In this document: positions 27,145 through 34,654 of the stretch, piece by piece
Numbering within the stretch: position 1 is the stretch's first letter
Layout of the letters: each line of letters starts with the position of its first letter
Source of the DNA: Gallaecimonas sp045291545
Lineage (GTDB): Bacteria > Pseudomonadota > Gammaproteobacteria > Enterobacterales > Gallaecimonadaceae
Length of the DNA: 64,000 bases
Direction of reading: 5' to 3'
NCBI RefSeq assembly: GCF_045291545.1
Contig: NZ_CP149514.1
Location: 1,984,001 to 2,048,000, forward strand
The notes under the pieces: model-generated
Seen by the model: the letters and a program-made list of their open reading frames with translations, nothing else
The model's database searches: none
Told to the model about the DNA's origin: nothing
Position numbers and translations under genes: made by a program

Positions 27145-28139
27145 GCGACGTACTGTATCGGGTAGACAACCTCAATGTGCATTTCCCGGTGCGCGATAAA
27201 GGCCTGTGGGGCCGTAGCCGCCTGTTGCGCGCCATTGACGATGTCAGCTTTGCCGTGCACCGCGGCGAAACCCTCGGTGTGGTGGGCGAATCCGGCTGTG
27301 GCAAATCAACGCTGTTGCGGGCATTGATGAAACTCGGCCCGGTAACCAGTGGCCAACTGGCCTTTGACGGCCAAGCCATTGAAGGGCTGGACGACAAAGC
27401 CATGCGGCCGCTACGCCGGCAACTACAGATGATTTTTCAGGATCCGCTGGCGTCACTGGACCCGCGCATGACCGTCGGCCAGATTATTGCCGAGCCGCTA
27501 CAGGCTTTGATGCCAGAGCTAAGCGCCAGCGAACGGCGCGACAAAGTGCAAGAGGTAATGGCACGGGTAGGCCTGCTGCCGGAGCAAATCAACCGCTACG
27601 CCCACGAGTTTTCCGGCGGCCAGGCCCAGCGCATCGGCATTGCCCGGGCCTTGGTCGTAGAGCCGGCGCTGGTGGTCTGTGACGAACCGGTATCGGCGCT
27701 GGATGTATCCATCAAGTCGCAGGTGATCAACCTGCTGATGGACTTGCGTGACCAACGCGGCCTGACCTACGTCTTTATTGCCCACGATCTGGCCAGCGTA
27801 CGTCACATTGCCGACCGGGTGGTGGTGCTGTATCTGGGCCGGGTGATGGAAATTGCCAGCCGTGACGCGCTGTACGCCAAGCCGCAGCACCCCTACACCC
27901 AGATGCTGTTGTCGGCAGTGCCTATTCCCGACCCCACCATTGCCCGCCAGCGGCAAATGAGTGTGGTGCGCGGTGAGCTGCCGTCGCCGCTGAACCCACC
28001 CTCTGGCTGCGCCTTTCGTACGCGCTGCCCTCACGCCACCGACCGCTGCGCCAACGAGCGGCCTACGCTCCGGCAAGTGGGCCAGAGCCAGGTGGCCTGC
28101 CACCACGCTGAAACCATCAGCATCGCTGATGCCAGCTGA
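27141..28139 (+). CDS. oppF: Oligopeptide ABC transporter ATPase OppF
   Basis: The 332-residue second ATPase has Walker A GESGCGKSTLLRAL, Q-loop MIFQDPLASLDPRMTVG, signature FSGGQAQRIGIARAL, Walker B LVVCDEPVSALDV and the C-terminal Cys-containing extension (PPSGCAFRTRCPHATDRC). It completes the oppABCDF operon, so the transporter is complete and apparently functional. Confidence 0.96.
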   Translation: MSDVLYRVDNLNVHFPVRDKGLWGRSRLLRAIDDVSFAVHRGETLGVVGESGCGKSTLLRALMKLGPVTSGQLAFDGQAIEGLDDKAMRPLRRQLQMIFQDPLASLDPRMTVGQIIAEPLQALMPELSASERRDKVQEVMARVGLLPEQINRYAHEFSGGQAQRIGIARALVVEPALVVCDEPVSALDVSIKSQVINLLMDLRDQRGLTYVFIAHDLASVRHIADRVVVLYLGRVMEIASRDALYAKPQHPYTQMLLSAVPIPDPTIARQRQMSVVRGELPSPLNPPSGCAFRTRCPHATDRCANERPTLRQVGQSQVACHHAETISIADAS

Positions 28140-28141
28140 TA

Positions 28142-28167
28142 AAAACGCCACCTTGCGGTGGCGTTTT
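28142..28167 (+). terminator. Terminator of the opp operon
   Basis: AAAACGCCACC and GGTGGCGTTTT arms flank a TTGC loop, beginning three bases after the oppF stop codon. Confidence 0.8.
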
Positions 28168-28215
28168 GGTATCTGTAGCTGCTTAGCGGTTGCTGCGGTA
28201 CAGCACCCGGATAAC

Positions 28216-28243
28216 AAAAAAGCCCCTGTTCAGGGGCTTTTTT
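28216..28243 (-). terminator. Terminator of the cupin gene
   Basis: Perfect 13-base arms (AAAAAAGCCCCTG and its complement) separated by two T lie 11 bases beyond the stop of the minus-strand cupin gene, giving a T-run on both strands. Confidence 0.8.
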
Positions 28244-28253
28244 AACGCGGTGC

Positions 28254-28685
28254 TCAGTCTTTAACGGCCGTGCCAGCCAGGTAGTCGTCGTCTGAGACCG
28301 GCTCAAACCAGTCGACCGGCTTACCGTCTTTGGCTTCCTGAATGGCCACATGCTGCAACGCCGTGGTGCTGGTGGCGCCGTGCCAGTGGCGGCGGCCACA
28401 GTTACACCAGATCAAGTCGCCGGCGCGAATTTCGGTTTTTGGGCCACCTTCGCACTGGGTCCAGCCAACGCCGTTGGTCACCAGCAAAATTTGCCCTACC
28501 GGGTGTGAGTGCCAGTTGGTACGGGCGCCCGGCTCAAAGTTAACCACCGCCACCCCTACCCGTGAAGGTTCCGGGGCGTTAAACAGGGTGTCTATCCGTA
28601 CCCGGCCGGTAAACCACTCGCTGGGGCCGGTAATAGCCTCGGTGCTACCGGCGCGAACCACTTGCATATCGTTGTTGTTGCTCAT
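28254..28685 (-). CDS. Single-domain cupin protein
   Basis: The 143-residue protein carries a cupin fold with metal ligands in NWHSHPVGQILLV and the second motif NCGRRHWHGATSTTALQHVAIQE. This pattern is seen in (R)-mandelonitrile lyase-like and carboxymuconolactone decarboxylase-associated cupins, whose reactions vary. GGAGG precedes the start at 28685; the frame is open 15 codons further without a site. It is divergent from a LysR gene, the likely regulator. Confidence 0.8.
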   Translation of the reverse strand: MSNNNDMQVVRAGSTEAITGPSEWFTGRVRIDTLFNAPEPSRVGVAVVNFEPGARTNWHSHPVGQILLVTNGVGWTQCEGGPKTEIRAGDLIWCNCGRRHWHGATSTTALQHVAIQEAKDGKPVDWFEPVSDDDYLAGTAVKD

Positions 28686-28732
28686 CACTGCCTCCTTAAA
28701 CTGCACAACAACCACAGTAACAGCAGGCAATT

Positions 28733-28766
28733 AAACTGATAATCGGTAAAATACTAAAATCAGTTT
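28733..28766. promoter_or_regulatory. Candidate LysR operator between cupin and LysR genes
   Basis: An exact inverted repeat AAACTGAT ... ATCAGTTT (arms 28733-28740 and 28759-28766, 18-base spacer) lies between the divergent cupin and LysR genes. The spacer holds TAAAAT-like -10 sequences. Arm length and spacing fit a LysR-type or dimer-dimer binding site, though LysR sites more often show a T-N11-A core. Confidence 0.4.
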
Positions 28767-28782
28767 GAAGCAGAGCTTTATA

Positions 28783-29667
28783 ATGCCGCACTCGCATCTG
28801 GACGACTTAACGGTGTTTGTTACCGTTGCCCGGGAAGGCAACTTTACCCGCGCAGGTGCACACCTGGGCGTGTCACCCTCGGCGGTAAGCCAGACCATAC
28901 GAGCTCTGGAAGAACGCCTGGGGGTGCGATTGCTCACCCGCACCACCCGCAGCGTTACCCGCACCGATGCAGGCGAACAGTTGCTGGCCAGCATTGCGCC
29001 CTTGCTGGACGGCATTAACCAACAACTGGCTGCGGTATCGGCGCTGCGTGACGCCCCCGCCGGCACGGTTCGTATCACCGCCGACGAATACGCGGCCCGC
29101 AGCCTGCTGTGGCCGAAACTGGCCCCACTACTGGCCCGTTACCCAGCACTGACCCTGGAGCTGACCACCGACTATGGCCTGACTGACATCGCTGCCGAGC
29201 GCTTTGATGCCGGGGTGCGCGTTGGCGGCATCATTGCCGCCGACATGGTGGCAGTACCCATAGGCCCACCGATGCGCCTGGCCACTGTTGCTGCCCCAGC
29301 TTATTTGGCCGAACAGGGTGAACCGGCTGACCCACAGCAGTTAACCGCCCACCGCTGCATCAACCTGCGCCTGCCGACCCACGGCGGCTTGTTTGCCTGG
29401 GAGTTTGGTAGTGGTGAAAACGAATGCCGGGTGCGCGTGAGTGGCCCCTTGGTAATGAACAGCGTTTATCAAATTCTTGATGCCTGCCTTGCCGGCACCG
29501 GCCTGGCGCAACTGCCTGACGGCCTGGTGGCGCCACACCTGGCCAGCGGCGCACTGGTGGAAGTACTGGCCGAGTGGTCAGAGCCTTTTGCCGGTTACCA
29601 CCTTTATTACCCCAGCCGCCGCCAGCACACCGCCGCCTTCAAAGCGGTACTGGCCGCCCTGCGTTAA
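28783..29667 (+). CDS. LysR-family transcriptional regulator
   Basis: The 294-residue regulator has the winged helix HLDDLTVFVTVAREGNFTRAGAHLGVSPSAVSQTIRALEERLGVRLLTRTTRSV and the effector domain. I place the start at the ATG at 28783; a TTG six codons earlier is open but less likely. It faces the cupin gene across about 100 bases containing an inverted repeat. Its 3' end overlaps the convergent YkgJ-type gene by four bases. Confidence 0.9.
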   Translation: MPHSHLDDLTVFVTVAREGNFTRAGAHLGVSPSAVSQTIRALEERLGVRLLTRTTRSVTRTDAGEQLLASIAPLLDGINQQLAAVSALRDAPAGTVRITADEYAARSLLWPKLAPLLARYPALTLELTTDYGLTDIAAERFDAGVRVGGIIAADMVAVPIGPPMRLATVAAPAYLAEQGEPADPQQLTAHRCINLRLPTHGGLFAWEFGSGENECRVRVSGPLVMNSVYQILDACLAGTGLAQLPDGLVAPHLASGALVEVLAEWSEPFAGYHLYYPSRRQHTAAFKAVLAALR

Positions 29668-29921
29668 AGCGGCCGGGTTGCAATTTCCAGTTCACCGAGC
29701 CAGCGCAGCGCCTGCTGGCGGTTATCACCACACATGCTGGCAGCGGGTTGTAACCCGGCGCACACTGCCGGGCGCTCTGGCTGGCCAAAGAGGCCGCAGG
29801 CAAACTGTTCGGTCAGGTGAATACAGGGCACATTCGCCGGTTTGCCGTGCGGCATGCCGGGAATGGGGCTGGAAATGGAAGGCGCTATACAGCAAGCGCC
29901 GCAGTGGTCTCGACAATGCAT
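29664..29921 (-). CDS. YkgJ-family cysteine cluster protein
   Basis: The 85-residue protein matches the YkgJ/UPF0153 pattern: CRDHCGACCIAPSISSPIPGMPHGKPANVPCIHL, then CGLFG, a CxxxCxxC-type cluster that probably binds zinc or an Fe-S centre. The start at 29921 (MHCRDHCGACC) fits the family; the open frame continues 39 codons upstream. Function in the family is unknown. Confidence 0.78.
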   Translation of the reverse strand: MHCRDHCGACCIAPSISSPIPGMPHGKPANVPCIHLTEQFACGLFGQPERPAVCAGLQPAASMCGDNRQQALRWLGELEIATRPL

Positions 29922-29979
29922 ACAGCTGACCTGCGCGGCAAAGAGTTGGCCGCCAGTGTGCAGCAAAGCGCTGCCGAGG

Positions 29980-30357
29980 TCACGCGGAGTCGGCGCTCTG
30001 TTGCAGCTTTTCCAGCTGTGGCAGGGCGTAGCTTTCACCCCAGTCTTTCAGGGCCAGCAAAATGACCTTTAGCGATACGCCCATGTCGGTCAGGCTGTAT
30101 TCCACCTTCGGTGGGATCTCCGGGTACACTTCACGGTGCACCAGGCCGACGTATTCCAGCTCACGCAGCTGCTTGGTCAGCATCCGTTGGGTAATTTGCC
30201 CCATGCGCCGTTTCAGTTCGTTAAAGCGCACCGGGCCGTCCAGCAAATGGTAAAGGATCATGCCTTTTCCTTTACCACCCAATAGCTCCAGCGCCCCTTC
30301 TACCGGGCAGGCGGCGCCGCTGTAGTCACGGTAGCGAGGGCGTTTTACAGTATCCAT
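29980..30357 (-). CDS. HxlR-family transcriptional regulator
   Basis: The 125-residue winged-helix protein shows the HxlR features: CPVEGALELLGGKGKGMILYHLLDGPVRFNELKRRMGQITQRMLTKQLRELEYVGLVHREVYPEIPPKVEYSLTDMG. A conserved cysteine near the N terminus (SGAACPVE) is the redox-sensing residue in relatives such as YodB and HypR. It is divergent from nfsB over 95 bases, a classical arrangement for regulator and oxidoreductase. The start at 30357 is the family-like ATG. Confidence 0.9.
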   Translation of the reverse strand: MDTVKRPRYRDYSGAACPVEGALELLGGKGKGMILYHLLDGPVRFNELKRRMGQITQRMLTKQLRELEYVGLVHREVYPEIPPKVEYSLTDMGVSLKVILLALKDWGESYALPQLEKLQQSADSA

Positions 30358-30452
30358 TTTGTACCTATAGGCCAAAAATGTGCGTACTTGCACAAATAAA
30401 TAGTATGCATAGTATAGCGGCTCAGAGTATTCACCCCCAGGAGAGATTGTCG

Positions 30453-31109
30453 ATGAACCTGACCGATATAGCCCTGCGCCGCTATTCCACCAAGGCTTTT
30501 GACCCGCAAAAAACCATTACCGACGAGGACTTCGCCCAGCTTAAAGCCCTGCTGCGCTTTAGCCCATCCAGCGTCAACTCCCAACCCTGGCACTTTATTA
30601 TTGCCAACACCGAAGCCGGTAAAGCGCGTATTGCCAAAGGCGCGCAAGGCAACTTTCAGTTCAATGAAAACAAAGTGCTCGATGCCAGCCATGTGGTGGT
30701 TTTTTGCGCCCGCAGCCAGCTTAGCGACGACTACCTGGAACACCTGCTGGCCCAGGAAGAGGCCGACGGCCGCTTTGTCGAAGCACAACATAAAGCCGGC
30801 GTACGTGCGGCCCGCGAGCTGTTCGTAAACCTGCACCGCTACGACGGCAAAGATGCCCAGCACTGGATGGAAAAGCAGCTTTACCTCAATATGGGTACCG
30901 TGCTGCTGGGCGCTGCTGCCCTTGGCATTGACGCCGTGCCCATGGAAGGCGTAGACACCGCCGCCCTGGACGCCGAGTTTGGCCTGCGTGAAAAAGGCTT
31001 TAACGCCGTTGCCGTGGTGTCTTTTGGCTACCGCAAAGCGGACGACTTCAACGCCCAGCTGCCCAAGTCCCGGCTGCCGGAAGCGGAAGTGTTTACCGAG
31101 CTGGCGTAA
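30453..31109 (+). CDS. nfsB: Oxygen-insensitive NAD(P)H nitroreductase
   Basis: The 218-residue flavin enzyme reduces nitro-aromatics and quinones by two electrons. It follows E. coli NfsB (217 residues) closely: RRYSTKAFDP, LLRFSPSSVNSQPWHFIIA, DASHVVVFCAR, YLNMGTVLLGAAALGIDAVPMEG, FGLREKG and the end LPKSRLPEA. AGGAGA precedes the ATG at 30453. The HxlR gene upstream probably controls it in response to electrophiles or quinones. Confidence 0.95.
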   Translation: MNLTDIALRRYSTKAFDPQKTITDEDFAQLKALLRFSPSSVNSQPWHFIIANTEAGKARIAKGAQGNFQFNENKVLDASHVVVFCARSQLSDDYLEHLLAQEEADGRFVEAQHKAGVRAARELFVNLHRYDGKDAQHWMEKQLYLNMGTVLLGAAALGIDAVPMEGVDTAALDAEFGLREKGFNAVAVVSFGYRKADDFNAQLPKSRLPEAEVFTELA

Positions 31110-31126
31110 GGTTGGCCCTGAGCCGT

Positions 31127-31152
31127 AAAAGCCACCCCAAGGTGGCTTTTTT
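31127..31152 (+). terminator. Terminator after nfsB
   Basis: Arms AAAAGCCACC and GGTGGCTTTT around CCAA with a T-run, 17 bases past the stop. Confidence 0.8.
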
Positions 31153-31328
31153 CATCGCCCGCCGGCGCCACGCGCTCTTATCAGCAGGCGCGCCGCTGTC
31201 GTATCAACAGGGTGGCGTGATCTAAGGTAACCGCCCGCGCATAGATAGCTCAGGCCGCCGCCAAAGCTCTGGCCAACGCCTTGGCCAGCCAGTAGCCAGC
31301 CTGAAGAACAAACCACAGAGGCAATGCA

Positions 31329-31994
31329 ATGTATCGCGAAAAACTGAACATGGACTTTAGCCAGCGGCTGGCCATTGAAACCGCCAGCATGGCCTGGCTA
31401 CCCAGCCCGGCAGCCGGGGTGATGCGCAAGCCGCTGGAGCGCGAAGCCAAGGAGTCTGGCCACACCACCAGCATTGTGCAGTACGCGCCAGGCTCCGCCT
31501 TTGCCGAGCATAAGCACCCGCTGGGCGAAGAAATTCTGGTGCTGGACGGGGTGTTCTCTGACGAAACCGGCCATTACGGCGCCGGCAGCTATATTCGTAA
31601 CCCCCCTGGCAGCCACCATGCCCCGTTTAGTAAAGAAGGCTGCACCCTGTTTGTGAAGCTAAACCACTTTGCCCCGGATGACCTGCAGCAGGTACGTATT
31701 GATACCCGCAGCAGCCAATGGCTACCAGGTCAGGGGGGCCTCAAGGTGATGCCGCTGCACAGCTTTGAGGCCGCCCACACCGCTTTGGTGCATTGGCCCG
31801 CTGGCGAGCGCTTCCAGCCCCACCGCCATTTTGGCGGCGAAGAAATTCTGGTGCTCAGTGGCGAATTTTGTGATGAACACGGCCACTACCCGACCGGCAC
31901 CTGGCTACGCAGCCCGCACCTGAGCGCCCACCACCCTTATGTGGAACAGGAAACCGTGATCCTGGTAAAAACCGGGCATTTACCCCTTGAATAA
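31329..31994 (+). CDS. Bicupin protein, ChrR-like
   Basis: The 221-residue protein contains two tandem cupin domains, each with the ChrR-type metal motif: HKHPLGEEILVLDG (about residues 60-73) and HRHFGGEEILVLSG (about 163-176), each followed by a GHY turn. ChrR proteins are anti-sigma factors for ECF sigma factors or free cupins; no sigma-factor gene is adjacent here and the N-terminal anti-sigma zinc domain (HxxxCxxC) is absent, so it is more likely an enzyme or metal-binding protein. The first ATG (31329) has AGAGG upstream; an ATG seven codons later is possible. Confidence 0.8.
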   Translation: MYREKLNMDFSQRLAIETASMAWLPSPAAGVMRKPLEREAKESGHTTSIVQYAPGSAFAEHKHPLGEEILVLDGVFSDETGHYGAGSYIRNPPGSHHAPFSKEGCTLFVKLNHFAPDDLQQVRIDTRSSQWLPGQGGLKVMPLHSFEAAHTALVHWPAGERFQPHRHFGGEEILVLSGEFCDEHGHYPTGTWLRSPHLSAHHPYVEQETVILVKTGHLPLE

Positions 31995-31995
31995 G

Positions 31996-32022
31996 AAAAA
32001 CCGGCCAAAAAGGCCGGTTTTT
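31996..32022 (+). terminator. Terminator after the bicupin gene
   Basis: Perfect arms AAAAACCGGCC / GGCCGGTTTTT around five A, two bases past the stop codon; it can also serve the minus-strand side. Confidence 0.85.
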
Positions 32023-32103
32023 AGAATGGCAGGCAAGAAGCCAGGGCAGTGCAAAGAGCGCCGTTATCAGCAAACAAGCGGCGCCGCTTGTTTACTGAGC
32101 CGG

Positions 32104-33744
32104 TTAAACCTTGAAGCGCCCCACATTGCCGCTTAAGCCACTGGCTATGCCGGATAAATGATCAGAAACCTGTTTGGTGTTCTGGGTGAGCGTCAAACTT
32201 TGCTGAGACAAGCCATTCAACGTGGTGACATTGCGATTAATTTCATCTACCACCAAGCTCTGTTCTTCTGTGGCGGTGGCAATTTGGTAAATCATGTCGT
32301 TGGTCGTGGAGACCGCATCATCAACATGTTGTAAGGCCGTCTGAATATCAGCAGATAACTGCACAACGTTATCAAGCTGATTGGTTCCCGTTTCAATGGC
32401 ATTAACGGCATCGCTAACGCCATTTTCCAGGCCGACAATCATCCGCTGAATATCTTCTGTGGATTGCTGGGTTCGGCTGGCCAGGGTTCTTACTTCATCA
32501 GCCACAACCGCGAACCCCCGCCCCTGCTCCCCGGCACGGGCCGCTTCAATGGCCGCATTCAACGCCAGCAAGTTGGTTTGCTCAGCGATTCCACGAATCA
32601 CATCCAATACCTGCACAATGTTTTTTGACTCGCTCGCCAGTTTACTGATCACATCGCTGGCGTATGTCACCGCTGTTGATAATTCATTGATACTGTCTAC
32701 CGACTGCCCTACTACCTTCGAGGAACTGGAAGCTTTCTCTTTGGCATTGCGGGTTTCGGCCAATGCCGTTTGTGAGTTATTCGCCACCTCATGAACGGCA
32801 TGGTTCAATTCGTTTACCGCCGTGGCAATCTGATCGAGGCTGCTATTTTGTTCGTTGGAAATATGCTGACTTTTATCCGCCGACTCATTTAGTTTTATCA
32901 CTGTGCTGTCAAGGGATTGAGCATCAGATTTAACCGTGCCGATAAGCTGCTGAAGTTTGCCAATCAAGCCGTTAAAGGTACCGGCCAGCCGCGACAACTC
33001 ATCCTTACCACTAGCATCCAGGCGGCCAGTCAAATCCCCTTCGCCTTCGCTAATGGTAGCGATCATTTTATCCAGATGATTCACCCTGGTTGTGACCAGT
33101 TTGGGCCCAAATAAAATGCTCACCATACAAGCGGCAATCACTAATAAAATAACGACAACCAGAATAGTGTTTTGGGTTTCCGCGGCACTTTTCGCTTGTT
33201 TGGCTACTTGATCAGCGACCATTTTCACCTTGGCGCCAATTTCATCGTAATGTTGGCGAAGCTTACTGAAGTTCGCCATTACCTCAGAGCTGTTATAAGC
33301 AGTGGCTTGTTTAATATTGCCTTCATCAGCTAATACAAAAACCTTGTTAGCTGACTTAAGCCATGTCTGATAATCCTCTTCAAAACTTTTTTGTGCAGAA
33401 AGGATCTCCGGGTAATCCTGCACTAACGCCAGTACCTTGTGCATGCGATCCAGCGCCTGCTGAGCATTTTCATTGAAATCCTGGCGCTCTTTCGCGGTAT
33501 CGTTGTTACCCTCGCTTTTCTTGAGAATATAACTTTGACTGGCGGTCAGAGCCTGATAAAGGTCCCGATCGGCATTAAGGCCGGTATCAACCGCCTCTAA
33601 AAAAACACCTGACAAACGCTGCGTGTCTGCTGACAAACGGCTGTTCCCGGTAAGACTCAGAAAACTGATCAGTAACGTCAGTATGACAATGAGCAGTAAT
33701 GGGATGGAGAACTTGGTACGAATGGTGAAATCATTAATATTCAT
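32104..33744 (-). CDS. Methyl-accepting chemotaxis protein, membrane type
   Basis: The 546-residue receptor has a first membrane helix (KFSIPLLLIVILTLLISFLS), a periplasmic helical-bundle sensor domain, a second helix (ILVVVILLVIAACMVSILFG), a HAMP region and a signalling domain with IRGIAEQTNLLALNAAIEAARAGEQGRGFAVVADEVRTLASRTQQST. AAGGA precedes the ATG at 33744. Its base composition is visibly lower in GC than the genes to its left, so it may mark the beginning of the island. The ligand is unknown. Confidence 0.92.
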   Translation of the reverse strand: MNINDFTIRTKFSIPLLLIVILTLLISFLSLTGNSRLSADTQRLSGVFLEAVDTGLNADRDLYQALTASQSYILKKSEGNNDTAKERQDFNENAQQALDRMHKVLALVQDYPEILSAQKSFEEDYQTWLKSANKVFVLADEGNIKQATAYNSSEVMANFSKLRQHYDEIGAKVKMVADQVAKQAKSAAETQNTILVVVILLVIAACMVSILFGPKLVTTRVNHLDKMIATISEGEGDLTGRLDASGKDELSRLAGTFNGLIGKLQQLIGTVKSDAQSLDSTVIKLNESADKSQHISNEQNSSLDQIATAVNELNHAVHEVANNSQTALAETRNAKEKASSSSKVVGQSVDSINELSTAVTYASDVISKLASESKNIVQVLDVIRGIAEQTNLLALNAAIEAARAGEQGRGFAVVADEVRTLASRTQQSTEDIQRMIVGLENGVSDAVNAIETGTNQLDNVVQLSADIQTALQHVDDAVSTTNDMIYQIATATEEQSLVVDEINRNVTTLNGLSQQSLTLTQNTKQVSDHLSGIASGLSGNVGRFKV

Positions 33745-34196
33745 GGTCGATCCTTCCCCCCAACTATAACCAGCCCCATCACTGTTGATGGGCACCATCG
33801 CCGCGATGCCACAGGTTGAACAATCCAATCAACCGTAAGCCTTGCCGCACTCGCACCGAAGCGAGCATTAACTATAGTAGACGCCACGCTGTTTTTTCAT
33901 GCTCTCCTCCCCACTCGCTATAGTTCACGAACTCAATAATATCAATCACATAGATTAATTTTGTCGAGAGAGCATAATTCAAGGCCATCTCGTACCTATC
34001 GGCACCACTGTTAAAAAATGAACAGCCAGTAAGGTAGAGGTATGACCACCCGAGTACGGCAGGGGAATACGAACAACTACAGAACTTGGCTGGCCGCCTT
34101 TCGAACCGCCATACCAAGCTCTGCGCTGTGTTCAGTAAAGGTGCCTGCTTACGTAAGGCGACTTAAAGCCTCAGCATGCCTGTTCGTCCAATCAAC

Positions 34197-34240
34197 TAAG
34201 GGCTGCGTTTCCTTATCGAATTAAGGAAAGAATGCCCTTA
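34197..34240. repeat. Long imperfect inverted repeat upstream of the RM operon
   Basis: Outer arms TAAGGGC / GCCCTTA and inner arms TTTCCTTA / TAAGGAAA are nested symmetrically, separated by a four-base internal bulge on each side and a six-base loop (TCGAAT). There is no T-run, so it is not an ordinary terminator. Confidence 0.55.
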
Positions 34241-34309
34241 TTTAGACAAACTTTTCCTCCCGAAAAAGCTGGACTGTATGAATTTCATCCCATATTGCGA
34301 TCAATAAGA

Positions 34310-34338
34310 TTGCCTATTCCCCAATTTTCCCATATTCT
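34310..34338 (+). promoter_or_regulatory. Possible promoter of the HTH gene
   Basis: TTGCCT and TATTCT are separated by 17 bases, about 50 bases before the start of the 59-codon HTH gene. The match is moderate. Confidence 0.35.
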
Positions 34339-34386
34339 CTCAACATCAAAATCATTCATGGCTCCTGTGAGAGCTAAAACGTTGAA

Positions 34387-34566
34387 ATGATAGATAAAAT
34401 ATTAACATTAAAAGAAGTTGCAACTTACCTAAAGCTCGCAGAGAAGACGGCATATAGACTAGCTAGTGAAGGCAAATTACCTGGCTTTAAAGTAGGTGGC
34501 TCATGGCGCTTCAAACGTGAAGATCTCGAAGCCTGGATTGAGAAGCAAAAAAGTGCAGGTGAGTAG
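34387..34566 (+). CDS. Excisionase-type helix-turn-helix protein (59 aa)
   Basis: The small gene encodes a MerR/excisionase-like DNA-binding domain: LTLKEVATYLKLAEKTAYRLASEGKLPGFKVGGSWRFKREDLEAWIEKQK covers residues 6-55 with the helix-turn-helix (EVATYLKLAEKTAYRLA) and the wing (GGSWRFKREDLEAWI). It lies 88 bases before hsdM on the same strand. Such proteins occur both as recombination directionality factors and as control proteins of RM systems; with no integrase nearby, a control role for the hsd operon is the more likely reading. It starts with ATG; an SD-like GAGAGC lies 14-19 bases upstream, so translation signals are weak. Confidence 0.75.
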   Translation: MIDKILTLKEVATYLKLAEKTAYRLASEGKLPGFKVGGSWRFKREDLEAWIEKQKSAGE

Positions 34567-34617
34567 CCTGTTGGCAAGCATTACCCTCTAAGCCTAAGTG
34601 ATTATCGAATTCAAATT

Positions 34618-34633
34618 TTCCGTACGGACGGAA
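34618..34633 (+). promoter_or_regulatory. Inverted repeat in the hsdM promoter region
   Basis: TTCCGT-ACGG-ACGGAA is a perfect inverted repeat with six-base arms, 21 bases before the hsdM start codon. The sequence after it (TAATTTATAAAA) is AT-rich like a -10 region. It is a candidate operator for the adjacent HTH protein. There is no clear Shine-Dalgarno for hsdM. Confidence 0.45.
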
Positions 34634-34654
34634 CAAAAATAATTTATAAAAACT

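Larger units (their letters stand above)
33745..34386. other. AT-rich intergenic region at the left edge of the island
   Basis: About 640 bases without a convincing gene separate the chemoreceptor from the helix-turn-helix gene. Small open frames here have no ribosome binding sites or motifs. The stretch is richer in A+T than the flanking core and contains a long imperfect inverted repeat (34197-34240) and a weak promoter (34310-34338). No integrase or transposase remnant, and no copy of the tmRNA 3' end, is seen, so the left boundary of the island is not sharply defined. Confidence 0.5.

Noticed and set aside
33872..34117. 81-codon minus-strand frame left of the HTH gene
   Set aside because: No ribosome binding site, odd composition and no motif in an AT-rich intergenic region.
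33745..34386. Left attachment site of the island as a copy of the tmRNA 3' end
   Set aside because: I searched this stretch by eye for GAGCCGGGGGGATTT and its complement and found none; the left boundary stays undefined.
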